This document shows positions 17,106-25,973 of a DNA stretch of 64,000 bases, piece by piece. The notes under the pieces are model-generated. The model ran no database searches and was not told the origin of the DNA. It saw only the letters and a list, made by a program, of their open reading frames with translations. The stretch is taken from the NCBI RefSeq assembly GCF_014647415.1, contig NZ_BMPD01000009.1, positions 62,001-126,000 of the forward strand, read 5' to 3'. Position 1 is the first letter of the stretch; the number at the start of each line of letters is the position of its first letter. Source of the DNA: Haloarcula sebkhae. Lineage in GTDB: Archaea > Halobacteriota > Halobacteria > Halobacteriales > Haloarculaceae. The translations under genes were made by a program, and so were the position numbers.

Positions 17106-18581
17106 TTAGTCCTCGCCCGCTGTCACCGATCCGGCACCACCAGACCTTGTGGCTGGCTCTTCGCTGTCGGCTCGGTCCGCATAGACGATCTGCCAGCCGG
17201 TCACCCCCATGAACAGGAGTACGAGCGGCGAGAGGAAGCCGAAGAAGTAGTACGGTGCGTATTCCAGCGTCGGGACGCCGAGCGTTCCGGCCATGAACAG
17301 CCCGCCGCTACTCCACGGAATAAGCGCACTCGTCGTCGTTCCCGACGCTTCGATGGCCCGGGAGAGGTTCTGACTCTTGAGCCCCTGTTCGTTGTATAGA
17401 TTCCCGAGTGTCATCCCCGGCACGACGATGCTCACGTACTGTTCCGCCGCCAGAATATTCATTGAGACGGCGGACACAGCGGTCACGCCCGTGAGGCTCG
17501 CGACGCTGTGGCAGAGTCGCCCGAGATGGTGGGAGAGCACCGCGAGCACGCCGGCCCGTTCGAGCAGGCCACCCAGTGCGAGCGCGGCAATCGCAATCGT
17601 CACAATCCATGCGCCGCCGGTCAGCCCGCCACTCTCTAGGAGTCCGTTCACAAGCTCCATGCCGGTTTCCGGAGCCGTCCCGGACTGCGCCGCTGACCAG
17701 GCTGCACCGAATCCAGTTCCCTGCACGAGCATCGCGGTCCCGACGCCTGCAAAGACTCCCGCTCCCAGCGTCGGCAGTGCGGGGACGCCACGCAGCGCGA
17801 GTCCGAAGGTCACGACGACCGGCAGAAACACGAGCGGCGAGACGACGTACGTGCTTTCGATGGCCGCCTGAATGGACGCAACGCGGTCAGCAGGGATGGT
17901 TCCGGCGGCCCGCAGTCCAAGGCCGGCATACAGGAGGACGGCAATCGTGAACGCGACGAGCGTTCCAGCCCGCATCGCGTTGATATGCTCGTACAGGTCC
18001 GTGTCCGTCACTGCGGCGGCCAGATTCGTCGTATCCGAGAGCGGGGACTGCTTGTCCCCCGTGTAGGCCCCGCTGAGAATCGCGCCGGCAGTCATCGGTT
18101 CTGGAATACCCAGTCCCGACCCGATTCCGATGAGTGCGACCCCGAGCGTCCCGGCCGTCGTCCACGAGGAGCCGACGGCGAACGAGATTACCGCGGAGAG
18201 GATCGCCGCTACCGGGAGAAACACTGTCGGTGTGAACAGCTCCAGCCCGAAGTACATCAGGCTGGGAATCGTGCCCGCCTGAATCCACGATGCGATGAGC
18301 GCATAGACGGTGAACATGATGAGAATCACTCGCATGCCCATGAGCAGGCTACTGGCAATGCCGTCGTACAGGTCTTCCCACGAGAGCCCGAGATGGTACC
18401 GGGCGAACAGGCCGGTGAAGGCAATCCCCCAGAAAAGCGGGAACTGTGGGTCTAAGTCGAAGGCAATGAGGCCCACGCTGAGGAACACGATCATTCCCGC
18501 GATCGGCACGAGTGCGGCACCCAGTGACGGCCGCTCAGACGGGTCGATCTCGTCGAACAGCCGAGGTTCGAACTCGACCAT
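17106..18581 (-). CDS. NhaC-family Na+/H+ antiporter
   Basis: This 491-residue polytopic membrane protein has about eleven hydrophobic spans. NhaC hallmarks are AVGSSWTTAGTLGVALIGIG, GAILSGAYTGDKQSPLSDTTNLAAAV (the conserved D-x-SPLSDTT cation site) and a repeated half later. It exchanges Na+ (or an amino acid/organic acid) for H+ at the cell membrane. ATG 18581 (MVEFEPRLFDEIDP) is preferred to 18665, whose extra residues are Arg/Ser-rich and probably not coding. It is one of two NhaC-type carriers in the window. The gene lies alone, downstream of an ABC operon on the same strand only after a 200-base gap. Confidence 0.9.
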   Translation of the reverse strand: MVEFEPRLFDEIDPSERPSLGAALVPIAGMIVFLSVGLIAFDLDPQFPLFWGIAFTGLFARYHLGLSWEDLYDGIASSLLMGMRVILIMFTVYALIASWIQAGTIPSLMYFGLELFTPTVFLPVAAILSAVISFAVGSSWTTAGTLGVALIGIGSGLGIPEPMTAGAILSGAYTGDKQSPLSDTTNLAAAVTDTDLYEHINAMRAGTLVAFTIAVLLYAGLGLRAAGTIPADRVASIQAAIESTYVVSPLVFLPVVVTFGLALRGVPALPTLGAGVFAGVGTAMLVQGTGFGAAWSAAQSGTAPETGMELVNGLLESGGLTGGAWIVTIAIAALALGGLLERAGVLAVLSHHLGRLCHSVASLTGVTAVSAVSMNILAAEQYVSIVVPGMTLGNLYNEQGLKSQNLSRAIEASGTTTSALIPWSSGGLFMAGTLGVPTLEYAPYYFFGFLSPLVLLFMGVTGWQIVYADRADSEEPATRSGGAGSVTAGED

Positions 18582-18783
18582 CACTGACCCCCGTCGCGCC
18601 AATCTGGCCGGACTCCGGCGTGGCTCCAGTCTGGAAACGCCGACTCCCGCCAGCCCTGTCGACACGCTCCGATACGCCCGTTTCGATTACTTGCGACGGC
18701 ACCGCGTGTCATATTGATATCGGCGATAACCACAGGTGGGTTAAAACAGACTCCATTCCGGTGTCGGCGTGTGGATTGGTAGC

Positions 18784-19923
18784 TTACGACCGTCTGTCGA
18801 CAATGTGTGCATCCGTCGGGGCAAAGCCGACTGTCACGGTGCCGGTCGGCGGGTCTTCGGCTCGCAACAGGAGTTCACGCCCGTCCCAGTCGAGGTGCAC
18901 ACGCGTGGTCTCTCCGAGGAACTCCGCACTTGTGACCGTCGCTGTCAACGCGTTTCGGTCGGCGTCGACAGCAAGCCGCTCCGGTCGCACACAGAACGTG
19001 AGCCGGTCTCCGGACGAGAGGTCGCTGTCGGCTTCCAGGGCCACTGGGAGCGTCGTACTGTCGACCGTGACGTCCGCGATGGTTTGTCCACTATCAGCGT
19101 CCGCGGCATCGGTCGACCGTACTGCCGTTACCTCGCCGCTGAGAACGTTGTTGTCGCCGACGAAGGTGGCGACGAACTCCGTCGCCGGCTCGCGGTAAAT
19201 GGTCCGCGGCGGCGCGACCTGTTCCGGCGTCCCGTCGCGCATGACCGCCACGCGATCGGACACGGCCAGCGCCTCCTCCTGGTCGTGGGTGACGTAAATC
19301 GTCGTGATACCCAGTTCCTGCTGAATCTCGCGGACCTGCACGCGGAGGCGCTCCCGGAGCTTCGCGTCGAGGGCGCTCATCGGCTCATCGAGCAAGAGCA
19401 CGTCAGGGCCGGGAGCCAGTGCGCGGGCCATCGCCACCCGTTGTTGCTGGCCGCCGGAAAGCGTGTCCGGGTCCCGGTCGGCCATCCCGCCGAGGTCCAC
19501 CAGCTCAAGCAGCTCCCGCACCCGTGCCTCGGCGCTGCCGCCGCCCGGCGGGTCGGTGAACGAGAGTCCGTAGGCGACGTTCTCCCCGACGGTCATGTGC
19601 GGGAACAGCGCGTAGTTCTGGAAGACGACACCCACGTCGCGGTCCTCTGGGGGGACGCCGGTGACAGATTCGCCGCTGAACCGGACTTCGCCCTGCGTCG
19701 GGTCCTCGAAGCCGGCGATGAGCCGGAGTGTCGTCGTTTTCCCACAGCCGGAGGGCCCGACCAGCGTGAAGAACTCGCCCTCCCGGACGGCAAGCGACAG
19801 GTCATCGACGGCGGTCGTCTCGCCGTAGCGTCTGGTGACACCGTCGAGTTCGACGGCCGGCGGGCCAGTCCGGTTCACGGCAGCACTGTTTGGTGGGGCC
19901 TCCTTAGAACCCAACGTCGTCAC
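18784..19923 (-). CDS. ABC transporter ATPase (thiamine/iron-type, ThiQ/FbpC-like)
   Basis: This is the ATP-hydrolysing subunit of an importer, about 379 residues from a GTG start preceded by GGAG. Walker A is GPSGCGKTTT, the signature is LSGGQQQR, Walker B is LLLDEPMSALD and the switch is VTHDQ. A C-terminal TOBE-like domain of about 130 residues follows, as in the FbpC/PotA/ThiQ class. The start overlaps the permease stop by 20 bases, showing translational coupling. The frame stays open to 20160, but that portion is antisense-type sequence within the permease gene. Last gene of the operon. Confidence 0.9.
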   Translation of the reverse strand: MTTLGSKEAPPNSAAVNRTGPPAVELDGVTRRYGETTAVDDLSLAVREGEFFTLVGPSGCGKTTTLRLIAGFEDPTQGEVRFSGESVTGVPPEDRDVGVVFQNYALFPHMTVGENVAYGLSFTDPPGGGSAEARVRELLELVDLGGMADRDPDTLSGGQQQRVAMARALAPGPDVLLLDEPMSALDAKLRERLRVQVREIQQELGITTIYVTHDQEEALAVSDRVAVMRDGTPEQVAPPRTIYREPATEFVATFVGDNNVLSGEVTAVRSTDAADADSGQTIADVTVDSTTLPVALEADSDLSSGDRLTFCVRPERLAVDADRNALTATVTSAEFLGETTRVHLDWDGRELLLRAEDPPTGTVTVGFAPTDAHIVDRRS

Positions 19924-21769
19924 CTCCCAGCCGGTCGATAAGCAGGAAACTCGCGCTAGTGACCACGAGCAGGACGACCCCCATCGCCGTTGCGGGACCG
20001 AGTCGCCGGCCGATGAACCGCTCGATGGCGATGGGCATCGTGAACTGGTTCGTCCCGGAGGCAAGCACAATCGTCGCCGAGAACTCCCCGATAGAGATAG
20101 CGAACGCGAAGGCGGCTCCGGCGATGACGGCCGGCCACACGAGCGGCAGTTCGATGTCAAGCAGCGCTCTGGCCCGCGGCGCGCCGAGGGCGCGAGCGGA
20201 CTCGACCAGCGTGTGGTCGACCCCCTCTAGTCCGGGTGCCACTGTCCGAACGACGAACGGGTAGCCCGCGACGGCGTGAGCGGCGACGATAGCGAGGCCG
20301 CCACCGACGGCGAAGCGGGAGCCACCTACCTCGACACCAAAGACGAGGCCACGAAGCAGGCCGAGGCCGACGACGATGCCCGACACGGCTAGCGGAGCCA
20401 TTGCGACGGCGTCGACGAGTTTCCGGCCGCGGTAGTCCCGTGTCGTGAGGACGGCCACGACGACGCCCATCGGCAGGGCAACGACGAGCGAGGCGACCCC
20501 GAACAGCAGTGAGTTCCGGACGGCGTCCCACGGCTGGACTTGGAACGACGCGCCGGTCGTCTGGCGGTCGATGAGGAACTGATAGTTCGCCAGCGTCAGC
20601 CCCTCCGGCCCACTGAAGCTCGCCACAATCATGCTCGCTATCGGCGCGATGAACACCGCCAGCGCGACGAGGGCGTAGACGGCGAGTCCCATTCTGGGGA
20701 GCAGTTCCCGGACCGAGAACGACGGCGGCGTCAGCGACCGTCGCGGGAGCGGTCGAATCCCCCGGGACCGGACGGTATGCTTGGCCTCGTAGCGGAGATA
20801 CGCGTACAGCAAGCCCAACGAGATGCCAAGCTCGATGAGCGCGAGGGCGGCCGCCTCGGCGTATTCCAAGTCGCGGATGAGCCGATAGACGAACACCTCG
20901 ACGGTGGCCAGCTGGAACCCACCCAGCGCGAGGACGATGGGGAACGTACTGAAGGTGAACACGAAGGTAAGCGCCGCGCCCATCAGTACTGACGGATACA
21001 GTTGCGGGGCGACCACGTCGCGGAACGCTCGGAAAGGACTCGCGCCGAGGCTCCGGGCCGTCTCGACCGCGCTGGCGTCGACGGACTCCCAGGCGGCGGT
21101 GGTCACACGGGCGACGAGCGGGGCGTTGTAGAACGCGTGAGCGATGACGACGGCCTCCAGCGTGAACAGGAGGTCCACCTGTCCTAGGCCGAGCACGCCA
21201 ATTACGGCGTTGAACGTCCCGTTCCGGCCGAACGTGGCGACGAAGCCGACGCCGACCATTATCGACGGGAGGACGAAGGGAAGAATCGTCAGCGACCGGA
21301 GCGTCCGCCGGCCGGGGAACTCGTAGCGCGCCAGCAGATACGCCGCCGGCAGGCCGAGGGCGACGCTGGCGACCGTCGACAACGCCGCCTGATACGCCGT
21401 GAACCCGATGACGCCCAGCCGTCGGTCCGGCGACAGGACCCCTTCGATGACGCTCGCTATCGGCTCACCGGCGAGGAGCCGCGCCGGCTCCCCGAAGTAG
21501 AACGGGTCTTGCAGTATCGAAATGAACACCCGCCCCGTCAAGCGCCCGTCGACGAGGACGCTATCGATGAACACCGTCGCAACCGGGTAGTAGAAGATGC
21601 CGAGCAACAGCGCGATCGTGGCGACTGCGAGGCCGACGATCCCCCGGCGTTCGATAGTGTTTCGGACGGTCCGGCCTCGCTCGCGGGACAGACTGCTCGC
21701 TGTCTCTGTCGCCTTTTCGCTGTGGTCACTGCCGGCACCTTTCGCATCGCTGTCGTGATCTCGGGCCAC
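19904..21769 (-). CDS. ABC transporter permease, fused double-domain (ThiP/FbpB type)
   Basis: This 621-residue inner-membrane permease is made of two homologous halves of about six spans each, the layout of ThiP and FbpB. Each half has an EAA coupling loop: ETARSLGASPFRAFRDVVAPQ in the first and ESARALGAPRARALLDIELPL in the second. A charged N-terminal tail of about 30 residues precedes the first span. The gene starts 12 bases after the substrate-binding gene and overlaps the ATPase gene, so the three form one operon. Confidence 0.92.
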   Translation of the reverse strand: MARDHDSDAKGAGSDHSEKATETASSLSRERGRTVRNTIERRGIVGLAVATIALLLGIFYYPVATVFIDSVLVDGRLTGRVFISILQDPFYFGEPARLLAGEPIASVIEGVLSPDRRLGVIGFTAYQAALSTVASVALGLPAAYLLARYEFPGRRTLRSLTILPFVLPSIMVGVGFVATFGRNGTFNAVIGVLGLGQVDLLFTLEAVVIAHAFYNAPLVARVTTAAWESVDASAVETARSLGASPFRAFRDVVAPQLYPSVLMGAALTFVFTFSTFPIVLALGGFQLATVEVFVYRLIRDLEYAEAAALALIELGISLGLLYAYLRYEAKHTVRSRGIRPLPRRSLTPPSFSVRELLPRMGLAVYALVALAVFIAPIASMIVASFSGPEGLTLANYQFLIDRQTTGASFQVQPWDAVRNSLLFGVASLVVALPMGVVVAVLTTRDYRGRKLVDAVAMAPLAVSGIVVGLGLLRGLVFGVEVGGSRFAVGGGLAIVAAHAVAGYPFVVRTVAPGLEGVDHTLVESARALGAPRARALLDIELPLVWPAVIAGAAFAFAISIGEFSATIVLASGTNQFTMPIAIERFIGRRLGPATAMGVVLLVVTSASFLLIDRLGGDDVGF

Positions 21770-21781
21770 AGTCTGTGGTCG

Positions 21782-22906
21782 TTAGTTCGCGGCGAACTGC
21801 CGTTCCCAGTCGGAGATCCAGCCCGAGACAGAGCCCTTGAGTTCGTCGTAGCCGAACGTGACCGGTTCCGGCGGCTCCTGAGCCAGTTTGGCGTAGTCCT
21901 CGGGAAGCTCGGCGGATTCGGTTGCCGGGAACTGGACGTTCCGGACGGCGATTTCCCCCTGAATCTCCGGGCGCAGCAAGAAACCCATGAACTCCCGGGC
22001 GAGGTCGGGCGTGTCCGCCCCATCGAACACCGCCATTCCCTCCGGGTTGGCGTAGCCTTGGTCGTTCAGGAAGCGGATCTGGTGTTTCTCCATGTTCGCG
22101 TCGTTCTGATCGGCAAACACCTGGTCGGTGGAGTAGGAGACGACCATCGGCGCTTCGCCGCCCGACCACGCGCTGTAGGCGTCACTCCAGGAGCCAAGCA
22201 CCCGAACGTCGTTGTCCTGCAGGTCGCTCCAGTAGTCCAGATAGCCGTCCGGGCCGAACTGCTTGATCGTGTGCAGCAGGAACGCCCGCCCGGTCGCCGA
22301 ACTGGCGGGGTTCTGTGTGATGAGATCGCCAGCGTGTTCCTCGGCAAGGAGGCCATCGAAGGTCTCCGGTGCCGTGGTGGCTGTGCCGTCGAACACGAGG
22401 CTGATGTAGCCGGTATCGTAGGGAATCGCCCGGCCGTCGGGGTCGAACTGCAGGCCTGGCTTGATGTCGTCCTGCCCAGCCACGTCGCCGACATCGGCGA
22501 ACAGGCCGTCGTCGAGGTTCTCGTCGACCCGGACGAGGTGGTCGGTGTTCAGCCCGAGGTACATGTCGGCCTCGATGTCGACACCGGCGTTCCGGCGCTC
22601 GATGTAGTGGTTGACCTCGTTGCTCGGCGTCTGCCAGATTAGACGGGCGTCGAACTCCTCCTCGAAGCGCTGTTTCACCCACGCGCCCGGACTCGTCGAC
22701 GGCGAGTCGACGAACGCGCTGTAGGTCCCGACGACCAGCGTCTCGTCGGTACCGCCGGCGTCGCCGGTACTTGTCCCGGAAGAGGTTGACTCGTCCGTGT
22801 TCGACGCTTCGGTGCTCGCTTCGTCGTTGCCACCCAGCCCGGCACAGCCGGCAAACGAGACAGACACCGTCGCGCCGGCCGCTGTCAGGAAGGAACGTCT
22901 ATCCAT
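21782..22906 (-). CDS. ABC substrate-binding Tat lipoprotein, probably thiamine-binding
   Basis: This 374-residue extracellular lipoprotein starts MDRRSFLTAAG, a Tat signal, with lipobox FAGC at Cys21. A Ser/Thr/Asp-rich linker leads to the periplasmic-binding-protein type II fold. VVGTYSAFVDSPSTSPGAWVKQRFEEEF and GSWSDAYSAWSGGEAPMVVSY correspond to conserved ThiB blocks, the reason for the thiamine call. Iron(III) or other small-molecule specificity is the main alternative. It heads the three-gene importer operon (binding protein, permease, ATPase). I see no TPP riboswitch in the 60 bases upstream. Confidence 0.85.
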   Translation of the reverse strand: MDRRSFLTAAGATVSVSFAGCAGLGGNDEASTEASNTDESTSSGTSTGDAGGTDETLVVGTYSAFVDSPSTSPGAWVKQRFEEEFDARLIWQTPSNEVNHYIERRNAGVDIEADMYLGLNTDHLVRVDENLDDGLFADVGDVAGQDDIKPGLQFDPDGRAIPYDTGYISLVFDGTATTAPETFDGLLAEEHAGDLITQNPASSATGRAFLLHTIKQFGPDGYLDYWSDLQDNDVRVLGSWSDAYSAWSGGEAPMVVSYSTDQVFADQNDANMEKHQIRFLNDQGYANPEGMAVFDGADTPDLAREFMGFLLRPEIQGEIAVRNVQFPATESAELPEDYAKLAQEPPEPVTFGYDELKGSVSGWISDWERQFAAN

Positions 22907-22970
22907 TACCCCGTGGTCACACCCAGTGGTACTTAATCCCGCTGTTCCTGAATTCTAAGGTTTCAACCCT

Positions 22971-23387
22971 TCAAATACCCGCAGCAGCCGTTATTATCCC
23001 GCGGTACTGCAGGATGGTGACTGAGTTGTAGGCGACGACTGCGAGTGTCACCATGGCGAACAGGGCAAGAAAGACCGTCGCGTTGCGCTCGGGAAGCAGT
23101 CGCCACCCCGCGACCAGCCACAGCATCGCCCCGAACTTCACCAGCCAGAGGCCCGCCAGCCCGAACTCCGCAAGCATCGTGCTGACGACGACGTTGCCCT
23201 CCTGTAGTCCGACCGTGAGCCCGGTCATTGTCAGGAGGATATCCCCGACAGTTGCGACGAGGATGACGGTCCAGAGTACCGCGTGGGTGTGTGACAGGTG
23301 GTGGTCCCGCCAGAGCGTCACCTGCTCACTGTCTGCCGCTGGCCCCTCTTTGCCGAGCATCGTGAATACGTTGGGCGGAACTGGCAT
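22971..23387 (-). CDS. Haloarchaeal DUF5658-like membrane protein
   Basis: This 138-residue protein has four predicted membrane spans: AVLWTVILVATVGDILLTM, a GLAGLWLVKFGAMLWLVAGW pair, and ATVFLALFAMVTLAVVAYNSV. The layout and the GD..LT motif in the first span resemble DUF5658, a small archaeal/bacterial membrane family of unknown function. ATG 23387 is chosen over 23420. It lies between the importer operon and another small membrane protein gene, all on the same strand. Confidence 0.7.
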   Translation of the reverse strand: MPVPPNVFTMLGKEGPAADSEQVTLWRDHHLSHTHAVLWTVILVATVGDILLTMTGLTVGLQEGNVVVSTMLAEFGLAGLWLVKFGAMLWLVAGWRLLPERNATVFLALFAMVTLAVVAYNSVTILQYRGIITAAAGI

Positions 23388-23465
23388 GAATACTCGGGCT
23401 CGATTGGGCTGCTGAAACATCTGCTATGTAGCTGCGACCGACTGGTCAAACCCAGTTGCTCGCGC

Positions 23466-23753
23466 TCAACCCCAGATCGATTCTGGAACCGAGATGAGGA
23501 GGACAACGAAGACGACGAGGGTACTGAGGCCGAGTATTCGCAGGACTCCCGCTGAACGTCGTCGATTCGGGGGCAGGAATTCCGCGACCCCAGAGAACGC
23601 GAACGCGATACCCAAAAAGAGCATGTTGTGAGGGCCGTCGAGTACAATACCGAAATATACCCATCCAAGGATGCAAACGAACGCGAAGAGTGAGAACAGG
23701 AGGCCCTTCTGCCGCCCGTCTGGCTCACGAAATAACATTCGCCGAATTGTCAT
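23466..23753 (-). CDS. Small membrane protein, unknown family
   Basis: This 95-residue protein has three hydrophobic spans: GLLFSLFAFVCILGWVYFGI, NMLFLGIAFAFSGVAEFL and ILGLSTLVVFVVLLISV. The N terminus is basic (TIRRMLFREPDGRQKG), consistent with a cytoplasmic N end. I do not recognise a family. It may be co-transcribed with the downstream DUF5658-like gene, 78 bases away. Confidence 0.65.
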   Translation of the reverse strand: MTIRRMLFREPDGRQKGLLFSLFAFVCILGWVYFGIVLDGPHNMLFLGIAFAFSGVAEFLPPNRRRSAGVLRILGLSTLVVFVVLLISVPESIWG

Positions 23754-23921
23754 TACCTGTACTGACAGACGGTTGATTTAATAAATCGTTCGGCTGTATC
23801 GATCACAATCGGATCAGGATGTCTCATCTGGGGAGGGGTCAACAGGGCTTCGCGCCACGAAACACTGCCACCCGAGCCGAACACAGCTTTTTGACGGTCC
23901 TCTCCGAGTGTAGGGTACGAA

Positions 23922-25034
23922 ATGACACAGGACGTTCTCAATCGGGCACCCGACGAGCGCATACAGGCGCTCGATTCAGACGGCGAGATCGTCGACCCGG
24001 ACCTCATCCCGGACCTGTCTGACGAGGCACTGGTGTCGATGTACCGTGACATGCGTTTCGCCCGCCGGTTCGACGAGCGGATGATAAGCCTCCAGCGACA
24101 GGGTCGGCTCGGGACCTACTCATCGCTGGCGGGCCAGGAAGGGTCACAGATCGGTTCGACGTACGCACTGGCCGATGAGGACACGATCTTCTATCAGTAC
24201 CGGGAACACGGCGCACTCGTCGCTCGCGGACTCCCCTGGGAGTACGTCCTCTACTGGATGGGCCACGAAGCGGGTAACGCCGCTCTCGGCGACGTGAACG
24301 TATTCCCGCTGAACATCTCCATCGGCGCGCACCTGCCCCACGCTGTGGGCTGGTCGTGGGCGGCAAAGAAAAAGGGCGACGAGCGGGCGGGCGTCGTCCA
24401 CTTCGGCGACGGAGCCACCAGCGAGGGGGATTTCCACGAAGCGATGAACTTCGCCGGGGTGTTCGAGACGCCGACGGTGCTCTTCTGCAACAACAATCAG
24501 TGGGCCATCTCCGTCCCGCGGGAGCGCCAGACCGCCAGCCAGACGCTGGCGCAGAAAGCCGATGCCTACGGCTTCGACGGCGTGCAGGTCGACGGGATGG
24601 ACCCGCTGGCGACCTACACCGTCACCGAAGCCGCCAGGGAGCGGGCTGTGGGAGCAAACGGCAAAGAGCAGGAACCAATGTTCATCGAAGCCGTCCAGTA
24701 CCGCTTCGGCGCGCATACGACTGCCGACGACCCGGACGTGTATCGGGACGAGGCGGAGGTCGAGAAGTGGCGCGAACGCGACCCGCTGGACCGCATGGAG
24801 GCGTTCCTCAGAAACTGCAATCTGCTGGACGACGGGAAAATCGACGTGATGGACGACACCATCGACGAACGCCTCGGCGAGATTATCGACAACGCTGAGG
24901 CCCACGCGCCGGACCCGACAGACCTCTTCGCGGACGTGTACGACGAATCGACATCGAACATCGACGAGCAGCGCGAGTACTTCCAGGGACTCCGCGAGCG
25001 CCACGGTGACGACGCGCTACTGGAGTCCGAGTAG
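23922..25034 (+). CDS. 2-oxoacid dehydrogenase E1 component, alpha subunit (orphan)
   Basis: This 370-residue protein is the ThDP-binding alpha chain of a pyruvate/branched-chain/acetoin dehydrogenase E1. The ThDP motif GDGATSEGDFHEAMNFAGVF ends in NNNQWAISVP. The E1-alpha loop RFGAHTTADDPDVYR is intact. The E1-beta, E2 and E3 genes that normally follow are absent; the next gene is unrelated. It must either pair with a beta chain encoded elsewhere or act in a different context. An AT-rich CTTTTTGA stretch about 30 bases upstream could be its TATA element. Confidence 0.92.
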   Translation: MTQDVLNRAPDERIQALDSDGEIVDPDLIPDLSDEALVSMYRDMRFARRFDERMISLQRQGRLGTYSSLAGQEGSQIGSTYALADEDTIFYQYREHGALVARGLPWEYVLYWMGHEAGNAALGDVNVFPLNISIGAHLPHAVGWSWAAKKKGDERAGVVHFGDGATSEGDFHEAMNFAGVFETPTVLFCNNNQWAISVPRERQTASQTLAQKADAYGFDGVQVDGMDPLATYTVTEAARERAVGANGKEQEPMFIEAVQYRFGAHTTADDPDVYRDEAEVEKWRERDPLDRMEAFLRNCNLLDDGKIDVMDDTIDERLGEIIDNAEAHAPDPTDLFADVYDESTSNIDEQREYFQGLRERHGDDALLESE

Positions 25035-25076
25035 CCGACCGAGCCTGTTATTGCCGTCCCGTCGCTTCCGTCTACT

Positions 25077-25799
25077 GTGACAGAGTGGCCACCGGTGGAC
25101 CCCGCCGACGCAACGGCCGTTGCACAGCAGCGTGACGAACTGGTCGCGGCGGTCCGGGACCACGCCGGACAGGTCGCCTACCAGCTTGCCCGGCTGGAGG
25201 GCGGCGACTACGGACAGGCGGACATCGAGACCGACCGCGGCGAGTGGACCGTCAAGTACGAAGGCGGCGACTTGGAGTACCTGCGGTTCTCGCCGTCGCG
25301 TGGCTCGGATACGTATGTCATCTCGACCAAACAGCCACCAGAGCCGGAGCCGCTGGCGGCCGCGCTCGCCGACTACGACGCCTTCGTCGAGGGGTTCAAC
25401 GACTACGTCGCGTCGCTCGACGGCGTGCTCGACGACGTGTCGACGGAGTTCCCGGAAATCACGACGACAGATGGCGTCGTGGCCGAGCGCGACCGTGTCC
25501 TTGGCCGCATTCGCGAAATCTGTGACCAGATCGCGCGGGAACTCCAGCGCTACGAGGGCGGCGACTACGGCACGTTCACCAGCCGAATACAGGGTACCCG
25601 CTGGGAACTGAAGTGGGACACCGACGGCGCGTCGTACCTCCGCGTCGGCGGGAGCAACGGCCTCTACCTGCTCTCCCAGTACGAACCGCCCTCGGCCGCC
25701 GACATCCGCGAGTACGCCCCGCAGTTCGCAGACTTCGTGGACGCGTACAACGACCACGTCGACGAACTGGAATCGGACCTCGGGACCGTCGAACTCTGA
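25077..25799 (+). CDS. Haloarchaeal protein with internal duplication
   Basis: This 240-residue soluble acidic protein has a GTG start at 25077. It is built from two similar halves. The first has ARLEGGDYGQADIET...WTVKYEGGDLEYLRF and the second ELQRYEGGDYGTFTSR...WELKWDTDGASYLRV. Each half has an amphipathic helix, then a GGDYG turn and a beta pair, followed by a conserved-looking YxxFVxxxNDxV helix. I do not recognise the function. It starts 42 bases after the E1-alpha stop on the same strand, so it could share that transcript. Confidence 0.78.
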   Translation: MTEWPPVDPADATAVAQQRDELVAAVRDHAGQVAYQLARLEGGDYGQADIETDRGEWTVKYEGGDLEYLRFSPSRGSDTYVISTKQPPEPEPLAAALADYDAFVEGFNDYVASLDGVLDDVSTEFPEITTTDGVVAERDRVLGRIREICDQIARELQRYEGGDYGTFTSRIQGTRWELKWDTDGASYLRVGGSNGLYLLSQYEPPSAADIREYAPQFADFVDAYNDHVDELESDLGTVEL

Positions 25800-25973
25800 G
25801 CCGGCGCAGTCTGAACTCCTTCTGGTAGCGTTCCGCCTGGTGAGCGTGTAGTGCGTCAATTCTACCAGCGCTGTCGTTTTCGCATAATCGCTGTACAGCA
25901 GTTGAATTACCGCAGAATACCACCGAACAATATGTCGGCAGTATTTTCAGGGGGCCTCACCCAAGCCGGAGGT

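Noticed and set aside
22907-22970. Possible TPP riboswitch before the thiamine-like importer
   Set aside because: The conserved THI-box blocks (such as CUGAGA) are absent from the 64-base gap.
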